Position numbers and translations under genes: made by a program. From NCBI GenBank assembly GCA_910583615.1, contig CAJTXP010000003.1, positions 62,001 to 126,000 on the forward strand: a stretch of 64,000 bases of DNA, read 5' to 3'. Shown piece by piece: positions 57,223 through 64,000 of this stretch (positions are counted from its first letter, which is position 1; every line of letters starts with the position of its first letter). The DNA comes from an uncultured Lachnospiraceae bacterium. GTDB lineage: Bacteria; Bacillota; Clostridia; Lachnospirales; Lachnospiraceae. The notes under the pieces were generated by a model that made no database searches, was not told the DNA's origin, and saw only the letters and a list, made by a program, of their open reading frames with translations.

Positions 57223-59355
57223 TTGTATGTAATCAAAAAAGATGGAACAAAGGAAAATTTTAATGTGGAAAAGGTCGTGAATGCAGTCAACAAGTCTGCG
57301 GCCAGGATCCTTTATAAATTTTCCGATGAAGAAACAGAGTATATCTGCAGATTTGCACAGGAGAGTGCAGAGTCACTGGGGAAAGAGGGGATCGATATCC
57401 AGGACATGCACAACATCGCAGAACGCGCGCTGGAAAAAGTGAATCCTGCGGTAGCGAAAAGCTATCGGGATTATCGGAATTACAAAAAAGATTTTGTGCA
57501 TATGATGGACGACGTATATACGAAGAGCCAGTCTATCCGCTACATCGGGGACAAGAGCAATGCCAATACGGACAGCGCTCTGGTAGCGACCAAGAGAAGC
57601 CTGATCTTTAACGAACTGAATAAAGAGCTGTACCGGAAGTTTTTCATGAATCGGAATGAACTGCAGGCATGCAGGGACGGGTATATCTATATTCATGACC
57701 AGTCTGCGAGACTGGATACCATGAACTGCTGTCTGTTCGATATTGCCAGTGTCTTAAGCGGCGGCTTTGAGATGGGGAACGTCTGGTACAATGAGCCGAA
57801 GACTCTGGATACGGCGTTTGACGTCATGGGGGACATTATCCTCAGTACGGCAGCGCAGCAGTATGGAGGATTTACGGTGCCGGAAGTAGACAAGGTGCTG
57901 GCTCCGTATGCAGAGAAAAGCCATGCAAAATATAAAAAGGAATTCCTGTCCTATGCGGAGCCGTCCTGGACAGGAGCAGAGGAAAAGGCAGAGATTTATG
58001 CAATGAAAAAAGTCCGCAGGGATTTTGATCAGGGATGGCAGGGAATTGAATACAAGCTGAATACGGTGGGTTCATCCAGAGGAGACTATCCGTTTGTAAC
58101 AGTGACCATGGGGCTTGGACAGGACCGTTTTGCAAAGATGTGCAACATTTCTCTTCTTCAGGTTCACCAGGAGGGACAGGGAAAGCCAGGAGCGAAGAAG
58201 CCGGTGCTCTTTCCTAAAATTGTTTTTTTGTATGACGAGGCAATCCATGGACAGGGAGGATGTTGCGAGGATGTCTTTGAAGCGGGGGTTGAGTGCTCCT
58301 CGAAGACCATGTATCCGGACTGGCTGTCTTTAAGCGGAGAAGGCTATATCTCAGAGATGTATCAAAAATATGGCCGCGTTATAAGCCCTATGGGCTGCCG
58401 GGCATTTTTAAGCCCCTGGTATGAAAGAGGGGGAATGAAACCGGCGGACGAGGAGGACAGGCCTGTTTTTGTGGGACGTTTTAACATAGGGGCAGTGAGT
58501 CTGCACCTTCCTATGATCCTGGCCCGGTCCCGTTCAGAGAACCGTGATTTTTATGAAGTTCTGGACTATTATCTGGAGATGATCCGGGGGCTTCATATCC
58601 GCACTTATGATTATCTGGGAGAGATGCGCGCGTCGACCAATCCCCTCGCCTACTGTGAAGGCGGATTTTACGGCGGACATCTGGATCCGCATGATAAGAT
58701 CAAGCCGCTGTTAAAGCCTATGACGGCGTCTTTCGGGATCACGGCTTTAAATGAACTGCAGGAGCTGTATAATGGGAAATCCATTCGCGAGGATGGACAG
58801 TTTGCTCTGGAAGTCATGCAGTATATTAACAAAAAGATTACACAGTTTAAGGAAGAGGACGGCAATCTCTACGCCATATACGGTACCCCGGCGGAAAGCC
58901 TGTGCGGTCTGCAGATCGAACAGTTCCGTAAAAAGTACGGAATTGTGGAGAATGTTTCTGACAGGCCTTACGTGAGCAACAGCTTTCACTGTCATGTGAC
59001 GGAGGATATGACGCCTATCGAAAAGCAGGACTGTGAGGGGCGGTTCTGGGAGCTGTGCAACGGCGGTAAGATTCAGTATGTGCGCTATCCGGTGGGATAT
59101 AATAAAGAAGCAGTCCGTACGCTGGTACGCCGTGCCATGAAGAAAGGTTTTTATGAGGGCGTGAATCTGTCGTTGGCCTACTGCGATGACTGCGGCCATC
59201 AGGAACTGGATATGGATATATGCCCGAAATGCGGCAGCCGGAACCTGACGAAGATCGACAGGATGAACGGTTATCTGTCCTACTCGAGAGTAAAAGGGGA
59301 TACCCGCCTGAACGCAGCAAAAATGGCAGAGATTGAAGAGAGAGTATCGATGTAA
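57223..59355 (+). CDS. nrdD: anaerobic ribonucleoside-triphosphate reductase, catalytic subunit
   Basis: The 710-residue class III reductase begins with an ATP-cone (MYVIKKDGTKENFNVEKVVN). It has the catalytic barrel (NTVGSSRGDYPFVTVTMGLG; ASTNPLAYCEGGFYGGHLDP), a C-terminal four-Cys zinc site (CDDCGHQELDMDICPKCGSR), and a glycyl-radical site in RMNGYLSYSR. It makes dNTPs without oxygen. The start is TTG 57223, nine bases after GGGGG. The activase gene nrdG, usually next, is not in this window, and a terminator follows nrdD. Confidence 0.96.
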   Translation: MYVIKKDGTKENFNVEKVVNAVNKSAARILYKFSDEETEYICRFAQESAESLGKEGIDIQDMHNIAERALEKVNPAVAKSYRDYRNYKKDFVHMMDDVYTKSQSIRYIGDKSNANTDSALVATKRSLIFNELNKELYRKFFMNRNELQACRDGYIYIHDQSARLDTMNCCLFDIASVLSGGFEMGNVWYNEPKTLDTAFDVMGDIILSTAAQQYGGFTVPEVDKVLAPYAEKSHAKYKKEFLSYAEPSWTGAEEKAEIYAMKKVRRDFDQGWQGIEYKLNTVGSSRGDYPFVTVTMGLGQDRFAKMCNISLLQVHQEGQGKPGAKKPVLFPKIVFLYDEAIHGQGGCCEDVFEAGVECSSKTMYPDWLSLSGEGYISEMYQKYGRVISPMGCRAFLSPWYERGGMKPADEEDRPVFVGRFNIGAVSLHLPMILARSRSENRDFYEVLDYYLEMIRGLHIRTYDYLGEMRASTNPLAYCEGGFYGGHLDPHDKIKPLLKPMTASFGITALNELQELYNGKSIREDGQFALEVMQYINKKITQFKEEDGNLYAIYGTPAESLCGLQIEQFRKKYGIVENVSDRPYVSNSFHCHVTEDMTPIEKQDCEGRFWELCNGGKIQYVRYPVGYNKEAVRTLVRRAMKKGFYEGVNLSLAYCDDCGHQELDMDICPKCGSRNLTKIDRMNGYLSYSRVKGDTRLNAAKMAEIEERVSM

Positions 59356-59378
59356 CAGACAGATTGCTCAGGTAAGAC

Positions 59379-59427
59379 GGGACTGCTGCAGGAGTAGAAA
59401 AAAGAGATCCGGCGGCAGTCCCTTTCT
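59379..59427 (+). terminator. hairpin terminator after nrdD
   Basis: GGGACTGCTGC (59379-59389) pairs with GCGGCAGTCCC (59412-59422) with one mismatch, then TTTCT. The loop holds A-rich sequence, so it may also serve the minus-strand gene ending at 59448. Confidence 0.65.
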
Positions 59428-59447
59428 GTATCCGAAAAAGCACAGAG

Positions 59448-59975
59448 TCAGTCGTCAATTCCAAAAGTGTATTCCAGTTTGTCTTCTGCGGCATCCAGGC
59501 GGTCTTCCAGATGTTCCAGTTCCCGTTCCAGGGTTTTGTACTCATCCCGTGGAAGAGAACCGCTTCGATAGAGATATTCCAGTTCGTCTTCATGGAGATC
59601 CAGGTCATCGTCAATCTTTTTTTCCTCCTGCTTTAAGGAAAAAAACTGTTCCATGTCATCAGCGGCAGTTCCGGAAGGCACAGCGGCATCTGCCCGTTCT
59701 TCATAGGAGTCAACCATGGAGGTAAGTTCTTCCATCGTATGTGTTGTGGAGAGCTCGTCGGAACCGCCTGAAGGTACTGAACTGTCCTCTTCAGGAGCGG
59801 CGGTATCAGAGGCAGTTTCTGTTGACAGCTGCTGTTCCAGATCGCTGATCTGCTGCTGAAGCTGCAGGATCTGTTCCTGTAATGCTTCTGTTTCAGCGGT
59901 TGTATTACCGGACGTGCATCCGGACAGGGAAAGAGCAGCTGCAGTGCCAAAGATAAGCAGATATTTTTGCTTCAT
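59448..59975 (-). CDS. coiled-coil lipoprotein
   Basis: 175 residues. The signal peptide ends in a lipobox, ALSLSGC, with the Cys at residue 20 as lipidation site. A Gln/Leu heptad region (LQEQILQLQQQISDLEQQLS) follows, then a Ser/Asp/Glu-rich linker and a second acidic coiled coil (DEYKTLERELEHLEDRLDAA) near the C-terminus. It should be anchored on the outer face of the membrane. Not recognised beyond that; it converges on nrdD. Confidence 0.82.
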   Translation of the reverse strand: MKQKYLLIFGTAAALSLSGCTSGNTTAETEALQEQILQLQQQISDLEQQLSTETASDTAAPEEDSSVPSGGSDELSTTHTMEELTSMVDSYEERADAAVPSGTAADDMEQFFSLKQEEKKIDDDLDLHEDELEYLYRSGSLPRDEYKTLERELEHLEDRLDAAEDKLEYTFGIDD

Positions 59976-60094
59976 TTTGTTTTCCTCGCTTTGCTGGTAT
60001 GATCAGGATGTTAGTATACACTAAAATCAGGAAAAATAAAAGTGTCCGGCGTTCATATTTTGTAAAATATTTTAAAAAGTCTGGAGGTATCACT

Positions 60095-61240
60095 GTGAAA
60101 GGAACTCAGGAAAGACAGGGCGGTCTTGTAAAATATACAGAAGAAGAACTGGTGGCAGTCGCCAGGCGGGAGAATAATGAGAAAAGAAAATATCTGGTGG
60201 TCAACCGGCTGCAGGGAAAGCACGTGCCGGTCAGCCCTCAAAAAGCGCTTCGGCTGTTCGGCTGTCTGGCAGACCTTCTTCTTTGCGGGTACACAGGAGA
60301 AAAACTGCTTCTCATAGGCTTTGCAGAGACTGCCACGGCCATCGGCGCAGCAGTGGCAGAGAAACTGGGAGCGCTCTATATACAAACTACCAGAGAGCAG
60401 ATGGAAGGCGTGGAATATTTTTACTTTTCAGAACAGCACAGTCATGCGACAGAGCAGAAGCTGGTAAAAGATGATCTGGATCTGGCAGTGAAGACTGTGG
60501 ATCGGATCATTTTTATAGAAGATGAAATTACCACCGGAAATACCATAAAAAACATCATAGAGCTTCTCAGGAAAGCATATCCGGATCGTCTTGAGTTTTC
60601 TGCGGCTTCACTGCTGAACGGCATGACTGCGCCATATCAAAAGGAATATGAGGAAAACGGGATCCGTCTTCACTGGCTTTTGAAAACCTGTCATGAGACC
60701 TTTGGCGAACGGGTTGCAGGCTTTCGCGGAGATGGAATATATCATGGCTGCGAATGCAGTGTTCCGTCTGTAATTCCAGAGGAATACCGCATATCCGGCT
60801 GCCAGAATGCCCGCAGGCTGACGGACGGAAAGAAGTATGGGAGTGCATGCAGGCGGATGGGGCGTGAGGCTCTGGACCGGCTGAGTCCGGTCAGCGGGGA
60901 ACGGATCCTTGTGATCGGCACGGAGGAATTTATGTACCCGGCGCTGGTGCTGGCATGCATGCTGGAGGAAAAAGGGGTTCAGGTCCGGTGCCACTCTACA
61001 ACCCGAAGCCCCATTCTGGTCAGTAAGGAAGAAGCATACCCGTTACATGAGCGATATGAGTTGCGAAGCCTTTATGACAGCCATAGAACGACATTTTTGT
61101 ATGATCTGTCCGCATATGACAGAGTGTGCATTGTAACAGATGCAGGAGAGGAAAAAAAAGAAGGCCTGTATTCGCTGCTTCATGCGCTTGTCTCCTGCGG
61201 CAATGACAGGATTTATGTGATAAGGTGGTGCCAGGCATGA
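60095..61240 (+). CDS. phosphoribosyltransferase-fold protein with TRSP-like C-terminal domain (Ter-associated)
   Basis: The 381-residue protein has a PRTase fold with the PRPP loop FIEDEITTGNTIKNIIELLR (about residues 140-160), preceded by LIGFAETATAIGAAVAEKLG. A second domain (about residues 225-380) contains CECSVPSVIPEEYR, VIGTEEFMYPALVLACMLEE and VQVRCHSTTRSPILV, matching my memory of the TRSP domain that accompanies PRTases in tellurium-resistance-linked operons. The start is GTG 60095, six bases behind GGAGGT; an in-frame ATG at 59999 lacks support. It overlaps the next gene by four bases. Confidence 0.82.
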   Translation: MKGTQERQGGLVKYTEEELVAVARRENNEKRKYLVVNRLQGKHVPVSPQKALRLFGCLADLLLCGYTGEKLLLIGFAETATAIGAAVAEKLGALYIQTTREQMEGVEYFYFSEQHSHATEQKLVKDDLDLAVKTVDRIIFIEDEITTGNTIKNIIELLRKAYPDRLEFSAASLLNGMTAPYQKEYEENGIRLHWLLKTCHETFGERVAGFRGDGIYHGCECSVPSVIPEEYRISGCQNARRLTDGKKYGSACRRMGREALDRLSPVSGERILVIGTEEFMYPALVLACMLEEKGVQVRCHSTTRSPILVSKEEAYPLHERYELRSLYDSHRTTFLYDLSAYDRVCIVTDAGEEKKEGLYSLLHALVSCGNDRIYVIRWCQA

Positions 61241-62286
61241 GAAGCTCCTATAAAAAAGAAGATGTGATATGGCTGTTAAAGGATATTACCGGTCTTGTAG
61301 AGCCGGAACCGGCGGAAGTAAGAGAGCGTCTGATTCAGTCCGGCAGGCATTACTGCGAGATGCTGCCGCTGGAATATGTACCTGGCTCCGCCTACATGAA
61401 GACTTATGAACAGGCTTTGAAACATTTTGCGGCGCCGGTGGCAGCGGCGGTAAAAAGGCTTTCTGATAAGATCATGGAGAACAGGGGAAGATCTGTTGTG
61501 CTTGTTTCTCTGGCAAGGGCGGGAACTCCTGTCGGAATTCTGATCAAACACTGTATCATGCAGAAATACGGGATATCGGTTCCTCACTACTCCATATCCA
61601 TTATCAGGGGAAGGGGGATCGATCACAACGCCATGGATTTTCTTCTGAGCCGGTATCAGGGGGAGCAGCTTCTTTTCGTGGACGGGTGGATCGGGAAAGG
61701 AGCGATCTTAGGTGAACTGAAAAAAGAGATGGAAGCCTATGAAGGAGTCTTGCCGGAACTGGCGGTCCTGGCGGATCCTGCCAATATGACAGAACTCTGC
61801 GGCACTCATGAGGATATTCTGATTCCCAGTTCCTGTCTGAACAGTACCGTATCCGGTCTGGTCAGCCGGACTTTTCTGAGGAGCGATATCATTGGACCAA
61901 AAGATTTTCATGGTGCGGTATTCTATGGAGAACTGACGGATTCCGATCTGTCTGAAAATTTTATCCGGACGATCGAAGCAGAATTTGGGAAAGATAACGT
62001 GATAGAAGAACGCTCAGTGGAAGGACGGGGAATTGACGAAGTCAAAGATATTGCCCGGCGGTTCGAAATCCAGGACATCAATTTCATCAAGCCGGGTATC
62101 GGAGAGACAACCAGGGTACTGCTTCGCAGAATACCCTGGAAAATACTGATTCGGGAGGGATCCTGGAACGATCCGTCTCTGATACATCTGATCCGGCTGG
62201 CAGAAGAAAAACAGGTGCCGGTAGAATATTATCCGCTCAGACATTATAAAGCCTGCGGACTGATCAGAAAGCTGGCAGATACGTAG
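61237..62286 (+). CDS. StiP-like PRTase-fold/cysteine protease-like protein with PELOTA domain (Ter-associated)
   Basis: 349 residues; the start ATGA overlaps the previous stop. The first part reads YCEMLPLEYVPGSAYMKTYE and VLVSLARAGTPVGILIKHCI, then ISIIRGRGIDHNAMDFLLSR and LLFVDGWIGKGAILGEL, the layout of the StiP family, which has been proposed as cysteine protease-like but also resembles PRTases. The C-terminal 80 residues (EVKDIARRFEIQDINFIKPG; LLRRIPWKILIREGSW) look like a PELOTA RNA-binding domain. Role in this organism is unknown; it should work with the upstream PRTase. Confidence 0.78.
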   Translation: MRSSYKKEDVIWLLKDITGLVEPEPAEVRERLIQSGRHYCEMLPLEYVPGSAYMKTYEQALKHFAAPVAAAVKRLSDKIMENRGRSVVLVSLARAGTPVGILIKHCIMQKYGISVPHYSISIIRGRGIDHNAMDFLLSRYQGEQLLFVDGWIGKGAILGELKKEMEAYEGVLPELAVLADPANMTELCGTHEDILIPSSCLNSTVSGLVSRTFLRSDIIGPKDFHGAVFYGELTDSDLSENFIRTIEAEFGKDNVIEERSVEGRGIDEVKDIARRFEIQDINFIKPGIGETTRVLLRRIPWKILIREGSWNDPSLIHLIRLAEEKQVPVEYYPLRHYKACGLIRKLADT

Positions 62287-62317
62287 GTCTGGCGCATATT
62301 CGGTATCGTGCCTGTCT

Positions 62318-63277
62318 TTAACGGATACCATAGGCTGTTGACAGCAGGAGGATCCGCTTCGCCCAGTTGGAATGCACTTTATATTCGTTCATGCGTTCGC
62401 GGGAGGCGGATCCGGATACCAGGCTGGGGGATGCTTTATCCCACTCCAGAATAGATCTGGCATCTGCCAGGTCTTTTTCTGACACTTGATAGGCCTCATT
62501 GACCAGCTGGATCTGTTTTGGATGGATGACGGTCTTGCCGGTAAAGCCGCACAGCCGGTCTTCCTTCAGTTCCTGTTTAAATCCTTTCTTCCAGTGCTTT
62601 CCGCGATAATATTCCCATACGGGGCCGGAGACCACATAATTTTTCCCAAAGACTGCAATAATATCTGAAAAAATGTCGGAAATGGCCCGAATGCTGTGGA
62701 TGGATTCTTTCGGGCTCCGCCGGAATCCATAGATGTGGCACAGATCGTTGCCGCCTACACGCACATTGAGTACCAGTTCTTCCATGGAATCCAGTTTTTC
62801 TTTCAGACCATACAGGAGCTCGTGGCGGGTTCTGAGATCTGTAAGAGCCGGATCCTCCAGAATCGGCATCATATAGAGCGTTTTTTTGGAATTCTGGTTG
62901 GCAGCCAGGATCGCTTCCATGTAGGAATCTGCATTTTTGAAAGAAAATTTCGGAAGTATGAAGCCGCTCATCAGACGTGTGTCATTCTCCAGAAGGCGGA
63001 GCAGTTTTCCGATCTGCTGCGGATTCCGTACTCTTACAAAGATTCCGGGACGGAAAAAATGTTTTTTTTCGGAAGCTGCCTGAAGTGCTTTCACAGTGGC
63101 GACAAGCTGCTGTTCCGCGGCCTCCACGTGATGGTCGGAGATCGTATCCTCCAGGCACAGTGCCAGAGAATAGTGTACTCCAAAACGTTCCTGAATCAGA
63201 GAATCAGCAATCCCCGTATGATTGGCGGGGCAGTATAAAAGCGGTCCCACGCTGTAATATAATACTGAATCTTTCAT
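62318..63277 (-). CDS. HpcH/HpaI aldolase / citrate lyase beta-like protein (Ter-associated)
   Basis: About 319 residues on the minus strand. The TIM-barrel pattern includes SLALCLEDTISDHHVEAAEQ, FVRVRNPQQI, LVLNVRVGGNDLCHIYGFRR and GFTGKTVIHPKQIQLVNEAY, the last being the citrate lyase beta/HpcH signature. Homologues stand with TRSP and StiP genes in Ter-type operons. Here it is convergent with them, ending 32 bases after the StiP stop. I chose the ATG at 63277 (AGGAG 13 bases ahead); the frame continues upstream to 63376 with no ribosome-binding site. Confidence 0.82.
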   Translation of the reverse strand: MKDSVLYYSVGPLLYCPANHTGIADSLIQERFGVHYSLALCLEDTISDHHVEAAEQQLVATVKALQAASEKKHFFRPGIFVRVRNPQQIGKLLRLLENDTRLMSGFILPKFSFKNADSYMEAILAANQNSKKTLYMMPILEDPALTDLRTRHELLYGLKEKLDSMEELVLNVRVGGNDLCHIYGFRRSPKESIHSIRAISDIFSDIIAVFGKNYVVSGPVWEYYRGKHWKKGFKQELKEDRLCGFTGKTVIHPKQIQLVNEAYQVSEKDLADARSILEWDKASPSLVSGSASRERMNEYKVHSNWAKRILLLSTAYGIR

Positions 63278-63314
63278 AAAATAGAATTTACTCCTCATAT
63301 TAATCGCAGGCAAT

Positions 63315-63384
63315 GGGGCTGGTGCAAAACGCCACTGCCTGTGTGAAAAACACACAGGCAGGAACGTGTTTTGCACCAGTCCCC
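63315..63384. repeat. 70-bp palindrome
   Basis: GGGGCTGGTGCAAAAC (63315-63330) and TGCCTGTGTG (63336-63345) are matched by CACACAGGCA (63351-63360) and GTTTTGCACCAGTCCCC (63368-63384). The two-part stem has one mismatch and small asymmetric bulges. It may be a terminator, a MITE-like remnant or a structured RNA element. Confidence 0.7.
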
Positions 63385-63518
63385 CTGTGTTATGGTGTTT
63401 GATTCAGTATAACACAAAAATGACAGACTGAAAACAGGGAGATTTACAGATCCGCAGTCTGGATCAAATACCATACCCCGCCGATGATCCCGAAATCTTA
63501 TATAACAGAATAAAACAG

Positions 63519-63552
63519 AGCGGCGTTCCGTATAAAGGAAGGCCGCTTTTGT
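63519..63552. terminator. hairpin with short T tract
   Basis: AGCGGC (63519-63524) pairs with GCCGCT (63542-63547), with an inner TTCC/GGAA pair, followed by TTTTG. It could close either strand; no gene ends close to it on the plus strand. Confidence 0.5.
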
Positions 63553-63697
63553 GCTGTAAGCATTGTTTTTCATACGTTAACCGATGTCAGGCGTCCCGGG
63601 CGGCGTGGGCGTAATCCGTAACCTGTACGCAGTTATGGTTATAAAAACATGGTTATAAAAACATACATAAAATCATAGTAATTATTTTGATGATATG

Positions 63698-63757
63698 GTA
63701 TAATGTCACCAACTGGAGCGAAGCGGAAGTTGATGACCTGCGCGGGCATCAGCGAGT
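63698..63757 (+). repeat. diverged copy of the 69-bp repeat
   Basis: Starts GTATAATGTCACCAACTGGA and continues GCGAAGCGGAAGTTGATGAC, then CTGCGCGGGCATCAGCGAG, aligning with the units at 16832 and 16901. It again sits immediately upstream of a gene start with TATAAT at its edge. Confidence 0.85.
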
Positions 63758-63798
63758 CTGGACCTGCAGGCAAAGAAAAGGGTATGCGTGAAGGAATC

Positions 63799-64000
63799 AT
63801 GAAGATAAGACATAATGTAAAGAACGTCTCTTCTATAAGTGCATTTGCGGATATCAGAGGAGGATTCGGAGAAGACGGCAAGGACGTGTATTTTATCCGG
63901 ATGCTTGGAATGGATGCCGCATATTTGGATGAGATCAGGAAGATGGACCGGCTTTTGTCGGAACAGGCAGCAAAAGGACAGGGGAAATACCAGAGGCTGT
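63799..64000 (+). CDS. unknown protein, truncated by window edge
   Basis: An open frame from ATG 63799 (or ATG 63784) runs off the end. It reads MKIRHNVKNVSSISAFADIR, then GGFGEDGKDVYFIRMLGMDA and LDEIRKMDRLLSEQAAKGQG. GAAGGA lies four bases before the later ATG. No family recognised from 67 residues. The repeat just upstream may supply its promoter. Confidence 0.55.
   Translation, partial: MKIRHNVKNVSSISAFADIRGGFGEDGKDVYFIRMLGMDAAYLDEIRKMDRLLSEQAAKGQGKYQRL

Larger units (their letters stand above)
63278..63798. other. 521-bp intergenic region with hairpins and repeats
   Basis: No gene is seen. It holds the HpcH-like ribosome-binding site, a 70-bp palindrome, a terminator-like hairpin, a tandem direct repeat of ATGGTTATAAAAACAT (about 63633-63664), and a copy of the 69-bp-class repeat, listed separately. 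Confidence 0.6.

Noticed and set aside
1..64000. Insertion sequences, integrases or prophage genes
   Set aside because: No transposase, integrase, relaxase or phage structural gene was found on either strand, so the accessory parts appear to have arrived without an intact mobile element in this window.

Overview
The window looks like a chromosomal segment of a spore-forming, low-to-mid GC Clostridia bacterium, most probably a Lachnospiraceae gut commensal. This is inferred from gene content: sigK, codY, ireB-ruvX-DUF1292-fur-rnj synteny, a CIRCE-controlled groESL, two-subunit class I fumarase, anaerobic NrdD, and a LNB/GNB-type sugar kinase (NahK-like) next to a carbohydrate ABC transporter. 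No rRNA, tRNA, CRISPR array, prophage or intact insertion sequence was seen.

Layout. 1-2.3 kb: end of a sugar ABC transporter operon with an N-acetylhexosamine 1-kinase-like gene. 2.3-10.0 kb: accessory island with an unknown minus-strand gene, then a type I restriction-modification operon (unknown leader gene, hsdM, a small nucleotidyltransferase, hsdS, hsdR); a fragment of a foreign gene lies on the minus strand between hsdS and hsdR. 10.2-12.7 kb: fumarase subunits and ilvE. 12.8-18.4 kb: envelope and hypothetical genes (two membrane proteins, DUF5685-like, J-domain protein, VanY-like carboxypeptidase with a long Ala/Gln/Glu tract, zinc-ribbon/DUF3298-like protein) and a 69-bp tandem repeat whose relative recurs at 63.7 kb. 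18.5-20.1 kb: LysR regulator and HAD phosphatase.

20.2-29.1 kb is the most unusual part: a tightly spaced operon of double-PPK2 polyphosphate kinase, DHH phosphoesterase with an extra C-terminal domain, a two-helix membrane protein with Rossmann (TrkA-N-like) and RyR domains, and two tandemly duplicated TIR-proline linker-transmembrane-MORN proteins. The combination suggests a nucleotide/NAD-centred signalling or defence system. It is followed by an AlbA_2 (Schlafen-type) regulator gene set between short direct repeats and a 213-bp near-palindrome.

31.1-59.4 kb is mainly housekeeping: prmA-rsmE-cysteine desulfurase-thiI; an HPr-like gene without the active-site histidine (minus strand); mtaB; ireB-ruvX-DUF1292-fur-rnj-ylbF-like; an MltG-like stub with trmR-trhP (tRNA wobble uridine hydroxylation/methylation); sigK; yifB-dprA-topA-codY; groES-groEL; guaB; pyk; asnS; a CsoR-type repressor; nrdD. 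59.4-64 kb: a coiled-coil lipoprotein, then a PRTase/TRSP, StiP-like/PELOTA and HpcH-aldolase-like trio of the kind linked to tellurium-resistance (Ter) stress systems, with no Ter gene in view, ending in a truncated unknown gene.

All domain names come from reading translated sequence and remembered family motifs; no database search was run.
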